DNA of 64,000 bases from NCBI GenBank assembly GCA_047975205.1, contig JBKEDC010000012.1, forward strand, positions 186,001 through 250,000, given 5' to 3'. This stretch comes from JBKEDC01 sp047975205 (GTDB taxonomy: Bacteria > Bacteroidota > Bacteroidia > Bacteroidales > Prolixibacteraceae). This document shows positions 25,807-34,959 of the stretch, piece by piece; position 1 is the first letter of the stretch, and each line of letters starts with the position of its first letter. The position numbers and the translations under genes were made by a program. Under the pieces are notes generated by a model. The model searched no databases. It was not told the DNA's origin and saw only the letters and a list, made by a program, of their open reading frames with translations.

Positions 25807-26832
25807 ATGAATTTTAATAAACTTCTGAGTATATCATTTGTACTAATTACATTAAGTTCGTGCACAAGCTCATTTAGAAATATTGTGATCGAAACATCGC
25901 ATCCATCGGCTCAAATGCTCTCTAATGATATTAAAAGTTTAACTCTTATTGATAGAGCCACAACAGCTGATTTCAATACATACGATGAAAAGAAAACACA
26001 ACAGTATTTCTTTGATAATAATTTTAACACAAATGCTCTTATGTTAGATAGCTTAGCTACAGACACAACACTCAAAGTTTTAGGACAACTATTGTATGAC
26101 TCTGGAGCTTATGATGTTGTAATCCCGGAAGAACGATTTTATTCTCATGATAAGAAGTTTTATGAGATGCCTGCTTCATTGAGTTGGGATGAAGTAAATA
26201 GGATTTGCTCCGATTATAATACAGATGCAGTCCTTTCAGTAGAACGATATTATAATAAGATTTTTACTAGCTTCGAGTCCTATGATGGCGAATATGGAGC
26301 TGCAACAATCAATTCTGCATACAATGTTGTTGCCAATATCTATAATCCTTCAACTCGAGAAATAACTCAACAGGTTGTTGCATCAGATACGATTACCTGG
26401 CAGCAGAGCGGTTCTTCAACAAAGAAAATATTTCTAAATTTACCTAGCATTACTAATTGTGTAATTCAAACTGGCATTCAGTCTGCCTTAGATATAGATG
26501 CTCGAATCTCGCCTCAATGGAAACGCGAGAATAGGATTTTTTTTACTTTAGATAAAGATGATTCCAGTGGTAATAAGGTTATTGATCTAGCTAATCAACA
26601 AGAGTGGTTAAAATTGTATGAATATTGGCTTCCCTTTGAACAAAGTAAGAAATCATCCGTAAAGAGTAAAGCCGAATTTAATTTAGCATTAGCCAGCGAA
26701 ATGTTAGGTAAAATAGATGAATCCTTAACTTGGATTGAAAAATCATTAAATACCAAATACACACAACAAGCTAAGAATTATATGAATACCTTGCTAAAAC
26801 GGAACTCAAATAAGACACTTATTCCACATTAA
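25807..26832 (+). CDS. Uncharacterised lipoprotein with TPR-like C-terminus (DUF6340-like)
   Basis: A 341-residue protein with a lipoprotein signal peptide (ITLSSC, Cys19). The body is mixed alpha/beta, and the last 90 residues (EWLKLYEYWLPF, FNLALASEMLGKIDESLTWIEKSL) resemble one or two TPR hairpins. The pattern fits the lipoproteins of Bacteroidales grouped as DUF6340, which have no known role; I assign this by resemblance only. It has its own leader with an inverted repeat TTTCTAG/CTAGAAA (25765-25787) just upstream. Its stop overlaps that of the minus-strand gene at 26829 by four bases. Confidence 0.7.
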   Translation: MNFNKLLSISFVLITLSSCTSSFRNIVIETSHPSAQMLSNDIKSLTLIDRATTADFNTYDEKKTQQYFFDNNFNTNALMLDSLATDTTLKVLGQLLYDSGAYDVVIPEERFYSHDKKFYEMPASLSWDEVNRICSDYNTDAVLSVERYYNKIFTSFESYDGEYGAATINSAYNVVANIYNPSTREITQQVVASDTITWQQSGSSTKKIFLNLPSITNCVIQTGIQSALDIDARISPQWKRENRIFFTLDKDDSSGNKVIDLANQQEWLKLYEYWLPFEQSKKSSVKSKAEFNLALASEMLGKIDESLTWIEKSLNTKYTQQAKNYMNTLLKRNSNKTLIPH

Positions 26833-27125
26833 ATAAATTTGGCAACAAGCATAAGTAACGCGTAAACGATGGTAGCCATCAAGATTCCGCGCATAACTAA
26901 ATTATATTTCAACTTATTAAACAGAGCAAAAAAAAGTAGATTTGATAATACACACATGGACAGTATCGGCATTAAGATACCTAGTTCCCATGTCGCTTGG
27001 ATGTAGTCAAGAAAGCTTACTTCAGAATTAGAACTTAAGTAAACCATTATAAGTACAAACAAAGGAATACAAAATCCAATCGTTAAACCGAGGCTCAATT
27101 TATCTCTATTGTTTATTTTGTTCAC
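26829..27125 (-). CDS. Small membrane protein, 98 aa, unknown function
   Basis: Three hydrophobic segments (about 12-31, 48-68 and 76-97) separated by short charged loops. It starts at GTG 27125, three bases after the surE stop, so it is translated from the surE transcript. I do not recognise the family. The tight coupling to surE is the main reason to believe it is real. Confidence 0.65.
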   Translation of the reverse strand: MNKINNRDKLSLGLTIGFCIPLFVLIMVYLSSNSEVSFLDYIQATWELGILMPILSMCVLSNLLFFALFNKLKYNLVMRGILMATIVYALLMLVAKFI

Positions 27126-27127
27126 GT

Positions 27128-27886
27128 TTAAAAATCCCAGCTTCTAAGCTCATTGTAAAAGGTATAGTCAGTCATGTCAATCTTAATAGGTACAACGCTA
27201 ACACATCGTTTACCCACAACGTGCAAATCTGTATCTTTAGAAGAAGGTTCCATATTATAAAATTGCCCGGTTAACCAAAAATAAGATCTTCCGCGAGTAT
27301 CTACCCTATGATCCATTTCGTTTTCCCATTTACCTTCTGCTTGGCGACAAACTTCAACACCATTTACTTCTCCTTTAGGAAAGTTCACATTTAAGCAAGT
27401 ATATTTGGGCAATCCGTTTTGTATAACTTGGTTGAATATGCGATTCACCCAAGGTATAGCATATGAGAAATCAGCATTAACATCATGGTCGCATAAAGAC
27501 AACGCAATGGATGGAACCTCGTGAACACACCCCTCAAGAGCAGCTCCCATTGTTCCACTGTAAAGAACACTCACAGAGGTATTAGCTCCGTGGTTAATAC
27601 CTGCAAGTACGTAATCCGGCTTTTTATCTAACAGCTCATTGAAGGCTAATTTTACACAATCAACCGGAGTACCGCTACAAGCATACATCTTGCATCCTTT
27701 CTCTTCCTTTACTAAGGTAGCTCGTAATGGTTTCTCGCTTGTTAATGCACTGGACATTCCCGACATTGCCGAATCAGGAGCAACAACAACAATGTCTCCA
27801 TGTTCTTTCATTAATTGAACTAATTCGTTAATTCCTTTAGCATTGATACCATCATCGTTGCTGATAAGTATGAGTGGCTTTCCCAT
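27128..27886 (-). CDS. surE: 5'/3'-nucleotidase SurE
   Basis: Metal-dependent nucleoside monophosphate phosphatase. The 252 residues have the N-terminal metal site LISNDDGI (Asp11, Asp12), APDSAMSGMSSALT near 37, GTPVDCVKLA and the GINHGANTSVSVLYSGTMGAA segment with metal-binding Asn. First gene of a two-gene unit with the small membrane protein. In many Bacteroidales surE neighbours lpxB; here lpxB is 14 kb away. Confidence 0.95.
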   Translation of the reverse strand: MGKPLILISNDDGINAKGINELVQLMKEHGDIVVVAPDSAMSGMSSALTSEKPLRATLVKEEKGCKMYACSGTPVDCVKLAFNELLDKKPDYVLAGINHGANTSVSVLYSGTMGAALEGCVHEVPSIALSLCDHDVNADFSYAIPWVNRIFNQVIQNGLPKYTCLNVNFPKGEVNGVEVCRQAEGKWENEMDHRVDTRGRSYFWLTGQFYNMEPSSKDTDLHVVGKRCVSVVPIKIDMTDYTFYNELRSWDF

Positions 27887-27910
27887 TAGTGTATGTACTG
27901 TGATAAGAAA

Positions 27911-27933
27911 GGAGCTACTCTACGAATAGCTCC
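27911..27933 (-). terminator. Stem-loop after the Lrp-family gene
   Basis: Minus-strand GGAGCTA (27933-27927) pairs with TAGCTCC (27917-27911), followed by TTTCTT. It separates the regulator from surE. Confidence 0.55.
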
Positions 27934-27959
27934 CCTATTAATTTATTTGTATTTTTTAA

Positions 27960-28436
27960 TTACAAGTCTACCGGCACTTGACGAATAAACCCTTCTTCTA
28001 AAGAAATAAGTGTTTCGGTTCGAGCAATTCCTTCAATTTGCAAATCGCTATCAATTAATCGTTTAAGATCTTTATTTGTTTTCGTCCTAATCTTAATAAA
28101 GATTGCCCATTGACCAGTTGTATAATGACATTCAATAACCTCCGGAATATTTTTCAAAGCTTCAGCAACACTCTTAAGGTTCTGAGCTTTCTCTAAATAT
28201 ATACCCATATAAGCACAAGTGTCAAATCCTAATACTTCCGGATCAACGACGAATTGACTACCGGATATTACTCCTAGATTTGTTAAACGAGCTACTCGTT
28301 GATGAATTGCAGCTCCGGAAACGCCACACTCTCGAGCTACTTCTAAAAAAGGAGTACGAGCGTTTCTCATAATCATATTTAAAATCTTCTTATCTAATTC
28401 ATCTAGATGAGGGATTTCTTTCCTTAATTCTGCCAT
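27960..28436 (-). CDS. Lrp/AsnC-family transcriptional regulator
   Basis: A 158-residue feast/famine regulator. The N-terminal winged HTH (LDELDKKILNMIMRNARTPFLEVARECGVSGAAIHQRVARL) is followed by the RAM ligand domain (about 70-150) with its AYMGIYLEKAQ strand and CHYTTGQWAIFIKI. Such proteins bind amino acids and control their metabolism. No neighbour shows what it senses. Ends before its own terminator. Confidence 0.93.
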   Translation of the reverse strand: MAELRKEIPHLDELDKKILNMIMRNARTPFLEVARECGVSGAAIHQRVARLTNLGVISGSQFVVDPEVLGFDTCAYMGIYLEKAQNLKSVAEALKNIPEVIECHYTTGQWAIFIKIRTKTNKDLKRLIDSDLQIEGIARTETLISLEEGFIRQVPVDL

Positions 28437-28569
28437 CTTTATCTATTGATATTATATTTCGAACCGCTAATTTAAGAACAAATTATAATTATAAAACAAA
28501 TATGTCTATTAAGTATTCATATTTCATTAATTTAAAGCTGTAGCATTAGATTTTCCGACACAATCAGTT

Positions 28570-29820
28570 TTATTTTTTATATAAATTCATGAAATCATGA
28601 CCTGATGGATTTTGAAACACACGGAGATCAAATTCCGGAAGTATAGCTAACGTATGATCAAATATATCAGCTTGAATAGCCTCATAGTTTGCCCATTCTT
28701 GATCATTACTGAATACATAAATTTCAATGGGAATTCCTCTTTCAGTAGGTTGTAGATGACGAACTAGAAAAGTCATATCATCATGAATCTTAGGATGCTG
28801 TTTTAAGTAGGCATCTAAATAATGACGAAAAATGCCTAGATTAGTTTGTTTGCGACCATTATACACATCTGATTTATCTAAATTTAATTTTGCATTGAAA
28901 TTTGCTATTTCTTGCTCTCGTTGAGTCAAATAATCTTTTAATAAATGAAACTTTTTAAATTTCTCCAACATTTCATCATCACAAAACCTGACGCTTGTCA
29001 TATCAATATTTATAGAACGCTTAATTCTCCTGCCTCCCGACTCTTCCATACCTACCCAATTACTAAAAGAATCTGAAACTAAGGCATAAGTGGGGATGGT
29101 CGTGATTGTCTTATCCCAATTTTGGATTTTCACTGTATTTAAACTGATGTCAATAACTGTTCCATCTGCCCCATGGCTTGGCATAGCTATCCAATCACCC
29201 GGTTTGAGCATGTTATTGGCCGAAAGTTGAATAGATGCTACAAAACCTAAAATAGAGTCTTTAAATACTAGCATCAGTACCGCAGCCATAGCACTTAATC
29301 CGGTTAAAATTCCGGTAATATTTTTATTACTCAATATGCTTATAGTAAGTATAGCTGTTATGAAAAATAAAAATATTTGGAACAATTGAATATATCCTTT
29401 AATAGAGCGACTTTGTGCATATCTTGTTGTCTGATACATGTCATTACATGCATTTGCCACGCGTGATGTTGCCAAAGTAAACAAGAAGATATAATATAGT
29501 TGCGATGCTTTATCCAATACAGAACTCACAAATGAAATATCTGAAAAATTACACGAATAACTTAATACCAGTGCTGTAGGAAAATGAGCCAGTGCCTTAA
29601 ACACCCCTCTAGAAATTAAGAAGTCATCCCATTTTATTTTTGATTTCTCCAAAAGTTTAATTACAGTAGCTCTAAGAATTTTAACCGTGGCGGAATGGAT
29701 TAAAATCATAAAAAAACCAAGTACAAACAAACTTGTTATTGTTGCAAATATTTTAGCCCAACTCTCATTTAACTGTATTTCATTGGCAATGCTAAATAAC
29801 CACTCATAAATTAGTCTCAT
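28570..29820 (-). CDS. Mechanosensitive ion channel, MscS superfamily (YbdG-like)
   Basis: A 416-residue membrane protein with five predicted segments. The pore-lining MscS helix is ITGILTGLSAMAAVLMLVF, followed by KDSILGFVASIQLSANNMLKPGDWI, the beta domain (TVIDISLNTVKIQNWDKTITTIPTY) and a cytoplasmic C-terminal domain. The length and TM count match the YbdG/MscM group that releases solutes under mild osmotic stress. Monocistronic, divergent from the M64 peptidase gene. Confidence 0.9.
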   Translation of the reverse strand: MRLIYEWLFSIANEIQLNESWAKIFATITSLFVLGFFMILIHSATVKILRATVIKLLEKSKIKWDDFLISRGVFKALAHFPTALVLSYSCNFSDISFVSSVLDKASQLYYIFLFTLATSRVANACNDMYQTTRYAQSRSIKGYIQLFQIFLFFITAILTISILSNKNITGILTGLSAMAAVLMLVFKDSILGFVASIQLSANNMLKPGDWIAMPSHGADGTVIDISLNTVKIQNWDKTITTIPTYALVSDSFSNWVGMEESGGRRIKRSINIDMTSVRFCDDEMLEKFKKFHLLKDYLTQREQEIANFNAKLNLDKSDVYNGRKQTNLGIFRHYLDAYLKQHPKIHDDMTFLVRHLQPTERGIPIEIYVFSNDQEWANYEAIQADIFDHTLAILPEFDLRVFQNPSGHDFMNLYKK

Positions 29821-29872
29821 CGGTGTAACTATTAGAAATTCTGATTAAATTCGGGCTGTAAAAATATAAATT

Positions 29873-31162
29873 ATGAAAATCTTTAAAAAACTATTGCTCA
29901 CCTATTTCCTATTAAACTGTGTAATACTCAATATTTATGCACAGCAATTTTATGATGATTACTTTACAGACAACGCTCTACGGATAGATTTTACGCTAGC
30001 CGGTAGTAGCTCTGAAACTAAAGCCCATATTGAACAGTTGAGGAAATTAAAAACTTACTCTGATTCGCAAAAGCATTTAATAGACACTAAAATGTATGGC
30101 GATTATAGATATACATTGTATGATAAAAAAACCGATTCCTTACTATTTTCAAAAGGATTTAATTCTCTTTTTCGAGAATGGCAGTCAACCCCTGAAGCTG
30201 AAAAAATGACTAGAAGTTACTATCATTGTGTGATTATGCCTTTCCCTTTACGCGAAGTGATTTTTAAATTGGAACAGCGCACCAAAGATGGCAAATATCA
30301 TCAACTGATATCGTATGATATTAAACCTGATGATTACTTTATTAATCAAGAAAATCCTAAAAATTACAAGACAAAACAGATACTTAATAATGGATTGGCA
30401 GCTCGTCATTTAGACATTGCATTTTTACCGGAAGGTTATACTGCCGATGAAATGGGTAAATTTGAATCAGACATTAAACGCCTAACTGATTATTTATTCA
30501 GCACACCTCCTTTCGATAAACATACATCGGATTTTAATTTTTATGCTGTTTTTGTGCCTTCTGATGAATCGGGAACCGATATTCCGGGTAAGCACATTTA
30601 CAAAAATACAGCGTTTAATACCTCTTTTTACACCTTTGATTCACCTCGATATTTAACAACCAGAGATTTAAAATCGGTTTACGATGCCGCAGAATCAGTT
30701 CCATTCGACCAAATTTACGTGCTAGTTAACACGGATACTTACGGCGGCGGCGGATTTTATAATTATTTAAATCTGACTTCTGTTGGGCATGCTAAATCGC
30801 CGGAGGTATTTGTGCATGAATTTTGTCATGGTTTTGCCGGGCTAGCCGATGAATATTATAACCCGAATGACGCACTCGAAAATATGTATGATTTAACTAT
30901 CGAACCATGGGAACCTAATATTACTACGCTTATAAATTTTAAAATTAAATGGCAAGACATGCTTAAACGAGGCACTCCGATTCCTACCCCAAGAACTTTA
31001 GAATATGAAAATACTTTAGGCGTTTTTGAAGGTGGTGGTTATGCTGCAAAAGGAGTTTACAGTCCGACTCAAGATTGCAGAATGAAAACAAATGAAGCCA
31101 AGGGGTATTGCCCGATATGTACGAAAATTATTGAAAAAACAATAGCTCATTATTGTGAGTAA
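29873..31162 (+). CDS. Secreted M64-family (IgA-type) metallopeptidase
   Basis: A 429-residue exported protein: signal peptide 1-23 (ending IYAQ), an N-terminal beta-rich M64 domain (about 30-160), then the peptidase domain. The zinc site is His315-Glu-Phe-Cys-His319 followed by GFAGLADEYY with Asp326-Glu327, the extended motif of family M64 (founder: Clostridium ramosum IgA peptidase). Cleavage of immunoglobulin is known for that founder only; Bacteroidota carry many homologues, often in free-living species, so the target is open. A long bidirectional hairpin follows. Confidence 0.88.
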   Translation: MKIFKKLLLTYFLLNCVILNIYAQQFYDDYFTDNALRIDFTLAGSSSETKAHIEQLRKLKTYSDSQKHLIDTKMYGDYRYTLYDKKTDSLLFSKGFNSLFREWQSTPEAEKMTRSYYHCVIMPFPLREVIFKLEQRTKDGKYHQLISYDIKPDDYFINQENPKNYKTKQILNNGLAARHLDIAFLPEGYTADEMGKFESDIKRLTDYLFSTPPFDKHTSDFNFYAVFVPSDESGTDIPGKHIYKNTAFNTSFYTFDSPRYLTTRDLKSVYDAAESVPFDQIYVLVNTDTYGGGGFYNYLNLTSVGHAKSPEVFVHEFCHGFAGLADEYYNPNDALENMYDLTIEPWEPNITTLINFKIKWQDMLKRGTPIPTPRTLEYENTLGVFEGGGYAAKGVYSPTQDCRMKTNEAKGYCPICTKIIEKTIAHYCE

Positions 31163-31247
31163 GATTCCTGTTTAAGGTCTTTTCTTAGTGTAAGAAAGCC
31201 ATAATCAGACCTAGCTTATTGTATTCTTCATGCTGGAATGTTAATAT

Positions 31248-31296
31248 GATATAAAATAGCCTCAATTCTTATTGCAGATTGGGGCTATTTTATATC
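31248..31296. terminator. Bidirectional terminator hairpin between convergent genes
   Basis: GATATAAAATAGCCTCAAT (31248-31266) pairs with ATTGGGGCTATTTTATATC (31278-31296), 19 bp with one G-T pair and an 11-nt loop. It lies between the M64 peptidase gene and the pfl operon end. Confidence 0.75.
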
Positions 31297-31413
31297 GGGC
31301 AACGAGTTATGATAAAAAGATACCTAATGAAATGTGAATTTTCATTTATTCTCACTTAGAAAACATCTGCAAATCAATATAATTATCTGATTTTCAATTA
31401 TAAAAGAGAATTG

Positions 31414-31617
31414 TCATTTCCGTTTTGAAATAGGTTTAACAACGATGGAACGACCACAATTCAGACAAACATAAGATTCACAAGAGAAACAGACAAAGCA
31501 GTTCCCACAATCTCTCTTTAATTCCGTTTTTTTATAGGTATTATGGCAATGCCTGCAGGTTGCAATAATAGAATCATATTTATTTGAGCTTATGCTCGAG
31601 GTGTCGATGTTTTTCAT
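31414..31617 (-). CDS. Small eight-cysteine protein downstream of pflA
   Basis: A 67-residue protein with cysteines at 21, 24, 37, 40, 43, 46, 51 and 54, forming CxxC-x12-CxxCxxCxxC-x4-CxxC, plus His23 and His25. The tails are polar. Most likely a double zinc-ribbon; an iron-sulfur protein is less likely because the central run is CxxCxxCxxC rather than the ferredoxin CxxCxxCxxxCP. It starts 9 bp after pflA, so it is part of the pfl transcript. No family name comes to mind, and its role in pyruvate formate-lyase function is open. Confidence 0.75.
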   Translation of the reverse strand: MKNIDTSSISSNKYDSIIATCRHCHNTYKKTELKRDCGNCFVCFSCESYVCLNCGRSIVVKPISKRK

Positions 31618-31626
31618 AAATGTTTG

Positions 31627-32364
31627 TTATTTCCGTGCTACCTCCTTGAAATGCGGTTTTAAAAGTTGTTCAGCTTCAGCTAACTCTTCTTCCGTGTTCA
31701 GACGTAAATCTGAAAGTTTATATTCTTCTCCCAACATTTTCCATTTATGCTCTCCAAGTTGATGAAAAGGAATTAGCTCTAATCGTTCTAAATATTCCAT
31801 TTTAGAAAAATGATTAATAATCCAACTGATATTCTCCGTTTGATTATTATAGGTTGGAACCATCACATAACGTAGCCAAAAAGGTTTCCGAGCATTATTC
31901 CGGAGCTTAATCATTTCTAATGCAGCAGATAAACCCAACACGTTTGTCAGTTCTTTAAACCCTTCTGCAGAGGTATGTTTAATATCAAACATAACCAAAT
32001 CTGCATAATGAGTAATTAATTCTTTTGCATCCGGAGTTTTTACTGTTGCATTAGTATCTACATTAGTATGTATTCCCTCCTTGCTAAGCAATTTAAATAA
32101 TTCGATGACTTCCTTACTCTGCAAACAGGGTTCTCCTCCTGATACAGTAACTCCACCCCCATTTTTAAAATACGGCCGCATGTTTTTGGCCCGTCTCACA
32201 ATTTCTTGAATATCGATTTTTTCTCCGCCTTGTTTAGTTATTGTATCGGCATTTTGGCAATAGAGGCATTTCAAGTTACATCCTTGTAGGAAGACAACTA
32301 AACGTATTCCCGGTCCATCATGTGCTCCAAACGATTCTATTGAGTGTATTTTAAGTGTAGTCAT
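31627..32364 (-). CDS. pflA: Pyruvate formate-lyase activating enzyme
   Basis: Radical-SAM activase that creates the glycyl radical in PflB under anaerobic conditions. The 245 residues show the cluster motif Cys29-x3-Cys33-x2-Cys36 (QGCNLKCLYC), GGVTVSGGEP, and VNTNATVKTP-like and MFDIKHT segments. No extra ferredoxin domain, so this is the short PflA type. It lies 78 bp downstream of pflB, with a terminator hairpin in that gap that probably lowers its level relative to PflB. Confidence 0.96.
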   Translation of the reverse strand: MTTLKIHSIESFGAHDGPGIRLVVFLQGCNLKCLYCQNADTITKQGGEKIDIQEIVRRAKNMRPYFKNGGGVTVSGGEPCLQSKEVIELFKLLSKEGIHTNVDTNATVKTPDAKELITHYADLVMFDIKHTSAEGFKELTNVLGLSAALEMIKLRNNARKPFWLRYVMVPTYNNQTENISWIINHFSKMEYLERLELIPFHQLGEHKWKMLGEEYKLSDLRLNTEEELAEAEQLLKPHFKEVARK

Positions 32365-32384
32365 AGTGCCAAATTAGTGTATAT

Positions 32385-32416
32385 AAAAAGAAACGCAGCT
32401 TGTTTAGCTGCGTTTC
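32385..32416 (-). terminator. Attenuating terminator between pflB and pflA
   Basis: Minus-strand GAAACGCAGC (32416-32407) pairs perfectly with GCTGCGTTTC (32399-32390), loop of 7, followed by TTTTT (32389-32385). Since pflA seems to have no promoter of its own, read-through past this site would set its expression. Confidence 0.75.
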
Positions 32417-32442
32417 CTTAATCTCGTATTATAAATATAATA

Positions 32443-34668
32443 TTACATAGAGTCATGAAAAGAACGCGTAATCACTTCCATCTGCTGTTCACGCGATAAA
32501 CGAGTGAAGTTAACAGCATAGCCTGATACGCGAATAGTCAACTGAGGATATTCTTCCGGACGTTCCATTGCATCCTGAAGCAAGCTTCTGTCGAGTACAT
32601 TTACATTCAAGTGTTGTGCATTTTGAGCGAAATAACCATCAAGAATAGCAACTAAGTTTGTAATGCGTTCGCTTTTCCCCTTACCCAATGAGTTAGGAAC
32701 CATTGAGAATGTGTTCGAGATACCATCTTGCGAATCTTTATAGTCAATTTTAGCCACAGAGTTCAATGAAGCAATGGCTCCATGTGTGTCGCGACCATGC
32801 ATAGGGTTTGCTCCCGGAGCAAAAGCTACACCTTTTTTACGACCATCGGGAGTTGCACCTGTTTTCTTACCATATACCACATTAGAAGTAATAGTAAGTA
32901 CCGATAACGTAGGATTAGCATCTTTATAAACAGGTAATACTTTCAACTCATTGCTGAATCGAGATACCACATTTTTGGCTAATTGGTCTACTTTATCATC
33001 ATCGTTTCCATATTTAGGAAAATCACCTTCAATTTCAAAATCTATTGTAAGACCTTCTTCATTTCGAATTGGTTTCACTTTAGCATATTTAATGGCTGAC
33101 AATGAATCGGCTACAATTGATAGACCTGCAATACCATAAGCTAAGTTAATTTTAGGGTTAGTATCGATTAGGGCCATTTGGGCTTTTTCATAGTAGTATT
33201 TATCATGCATGAAATGAATAATATTCATAGATTCATTGTACACGCGAGCCATTTCTTTCATGGTTTTTTTGAAGTTATCCATAACCTCATCAAAATCTAA
33301 TACATCACCCTTTAAAGCCGGAATACCTTGTATAACCTCTGTACCTGTATTTTCACATCTACCCGCATTAATTGCCAACAATAAAGTTTTTGCTAAATTG
33401 CAACGAGCTCCGAAGAATTGAATGTGGCGACCTAAGTCTTGGAACGATACACAACAAGCAATACCATAATCATCGGTACAGTTATTTGTTCGCATCAAAT
33501 CATCATTTTCATATTGAATAGATGAGGTGTCGATTGAAACTTTAGCGCAGTAGCGTTTGAAGTTTTCCGGCAGATTTTGCGCCCAAAGAATAGTGATGTT
33601 AGGCTCAGGCGATGGTCCTAAATTGTATAATGTATTTAAAAAACGGAAAGCTGTTTTTGTAACTTTACTTCGACCGTCAACTAACATACCTCCTATTGAT
33701 TCAGTTACCCAAGTAGGGTCTCCTGCGAAAATTTCATCGTAAGCACTCATACGAAGGTGGCGAACTAAACGTAGCTTCATTACGAATTGGTCAACATATT
33801 CTTGTGCTTGTAATTCTGTAATCATTCCACGATTTAAATCGCGTTCAATATAAATATCTAGAAATGAAGACACAGAACCCAAAGACATAGCTGCACCATC
33901 TTGTTCTTTAACTGCAGCTAGGTATGCCATGTAAGTCCATTGAACAGCTTCTTTTGCATTTCTAGCCGGCTGAGAAAGATCGAAACCATATATTTTTCCC
34001 ATTTCAATCATTTCATACAACGCCTTAATTTGCTCGGTTACTTCTTCGCGCAAACGAATTGTTGCATCGGTCATCGGACCATGAATGCCCGCCAAATCTT
34101 TCTTTTTCTCTTCAATAAGGAAATCAATACCGTAAAGAGCAACACGACGATAATCACCAATGATGCGACCACGTGCATAGTTGTCAGGTAAACCAGTCAA
34201 GAATCCCAATGAACGGAACTTGCGAATTTCATCGGTATAAGCGTCAAACACACCATCATTATGTGTTTTTGCATATTTTGTAAATACTTCAGCAACAATA
34301 TCTGATGGTTTGTAGCCATGTTCCGTTAAAGCTTTTGCAACAACCTTATATCCACCAAATGGTTTCATAGCTCTTTTAAGTGGAGCATCAGTTTGTAAAC
34401 CAACAATTGATTCTTTTTCTTTTGCAATATAGCCGGCAGGAAAGGAGGTCATGTTTGAAACTCTTTCTGTATCAACATCTAAAAGACCATTCTTTTCTCT
34501 TTCTTCTTTTAGTTTTAGTTTGCATATTTCCCACAATTCACGGGTATATTCTGTGGGTCCGCATAAAAAACTGTCATCTCCTGTGTAAGTTGTAATGTTT
34601 GACGATACAAAGTCGCGTAGATCAATTCTTTCAGTCCACTTAGTACCTTTGAAACCATTTGTTTCCAT
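32443..34668 (-). CDS. pflB: Formate C-acetyltransferase (pyruvate formate-lyase)
   Basis: Glycyl-radical enzyme converting pyruvate and CoA to acetyl-CoA and formate. The 741 residues include the catalytic Cys405-Cys406 (DYGIACCVSF) and the glycyl-radical site near the C-terminus, RVSGYAVNF with Gly716. Length is close to the 760 of E. coli PflB. Followed by pflA and the eight-cysteine gene on the same strand. Indicates fermentative growth, alongside NifJ, which performs the ferredoxin-linked alternative. Confidence 0.97.
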   Translation of the reverse strand: METNGFKGTKWTERIDLRDFVSSNITTYTGDDSFLCGPTEYTRELWEICKLKLKEEREKNGLLDVDTERVSNMTSFPAGYIAKEKESIVGLQTDAPLKRAMKPFGGYKVVAKALTEHGYKPSDIVAEVFTKYAKTHNDGVFDAYTDEIRKFRSLGFLTGLPDNYARGRIIGDYRRVALYGIDFLIEEKKKDLAGIHGPMTDATIRLREEVTEQIKALYEMIEMGKIYGFDLSQPARNAKEAVQWTYMAYLAAVKEQDGAAMSLGSVSSFLDIYIERDLNRGMITELQAQEYVDQFVMKLRLVRHLRMSAYDEIFAGDPTWVTESIGGMLVDGRSKVTKTAFRFLNTLYNLGPSPEPNITILWAQNLPENFKRYCAKVSIDTSSIQYENDDLMRTNNCTDDYGIACCVSFQDLGRHIQFFGARCNLAKTLLLAINAGRCENTGTEVIQGIPALKGDVLDFDEVMDNFKKTMKEMARVYNESMNIIHFMHDKYYYEKAQMALIDTNPKINLAYGIAGLSIVADSLSAIKYAKVKPIRNEEGLTIDFEIEGDFPKYGNDDDKVDQLAKNVVSRFSNELKVLPVYKDANPTLSVLTITSNVVYGKKTGATPDGRKKGVAFAPGANPMHGRDTHGAIASLNSVAKIDYKDSQDGISNTFSMVPNSLGKGKSERITNLVAILDGYFAQNAQHLNVNVLDRSLLQDAMERPEEYPQLTIRVSGYAVNFTRLSREQQMEVITRSFHDSM

Positions 34669-34740
34669 TTGAATGTTTGTTTATTTAGTTGTTTAAATTA
34701 TTATAATATACAGATTGCATTGATTGTAACCTTCACTTTG

Positions 34741-34748
34741 CAAAAGTA
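34741..34748 (-). promoter_or_regulatory. TAnnTTTG box of the pfl operon
   Basis: Minus-strand TACTTTTG lies 72 bp before ATG 34668, giving a leader of roughly 65 nt. The rest of the 291-bp gap to guaA contains only the guaA terminator and AT-rich DNA. Confidence 0.4.
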
Positions 34749-34885
34749 CAAAATCATGTTGTATAACACGAAAACTAACAATAGTAATTTCAAAAAACAC
34801 TCATCAATAATATTTATATAACTTAGAGTATCATATAAATATTAAAAATCTTACTTAGACTTAGACAAACTACCGAAAAAGCGAA

Positions 34886-34927
34886 GAAAAAAACAAACGA
34901 CCTTGCCAAAAGTTTGACAAGGTCGTT
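34886..34927 (-). terminator. Intrinsic terminator of guaA
   Basis: Minus-strand AACGACCTTG (34927-34918) pairs with CAAGGTCGTT (34905-34896) and is followed by a T-run at 34893-34886. Confidence 0.75.
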
Positions 34928-34959
34928 TTTCAAGTATGTGTTTTAAGAAAAATACACGT

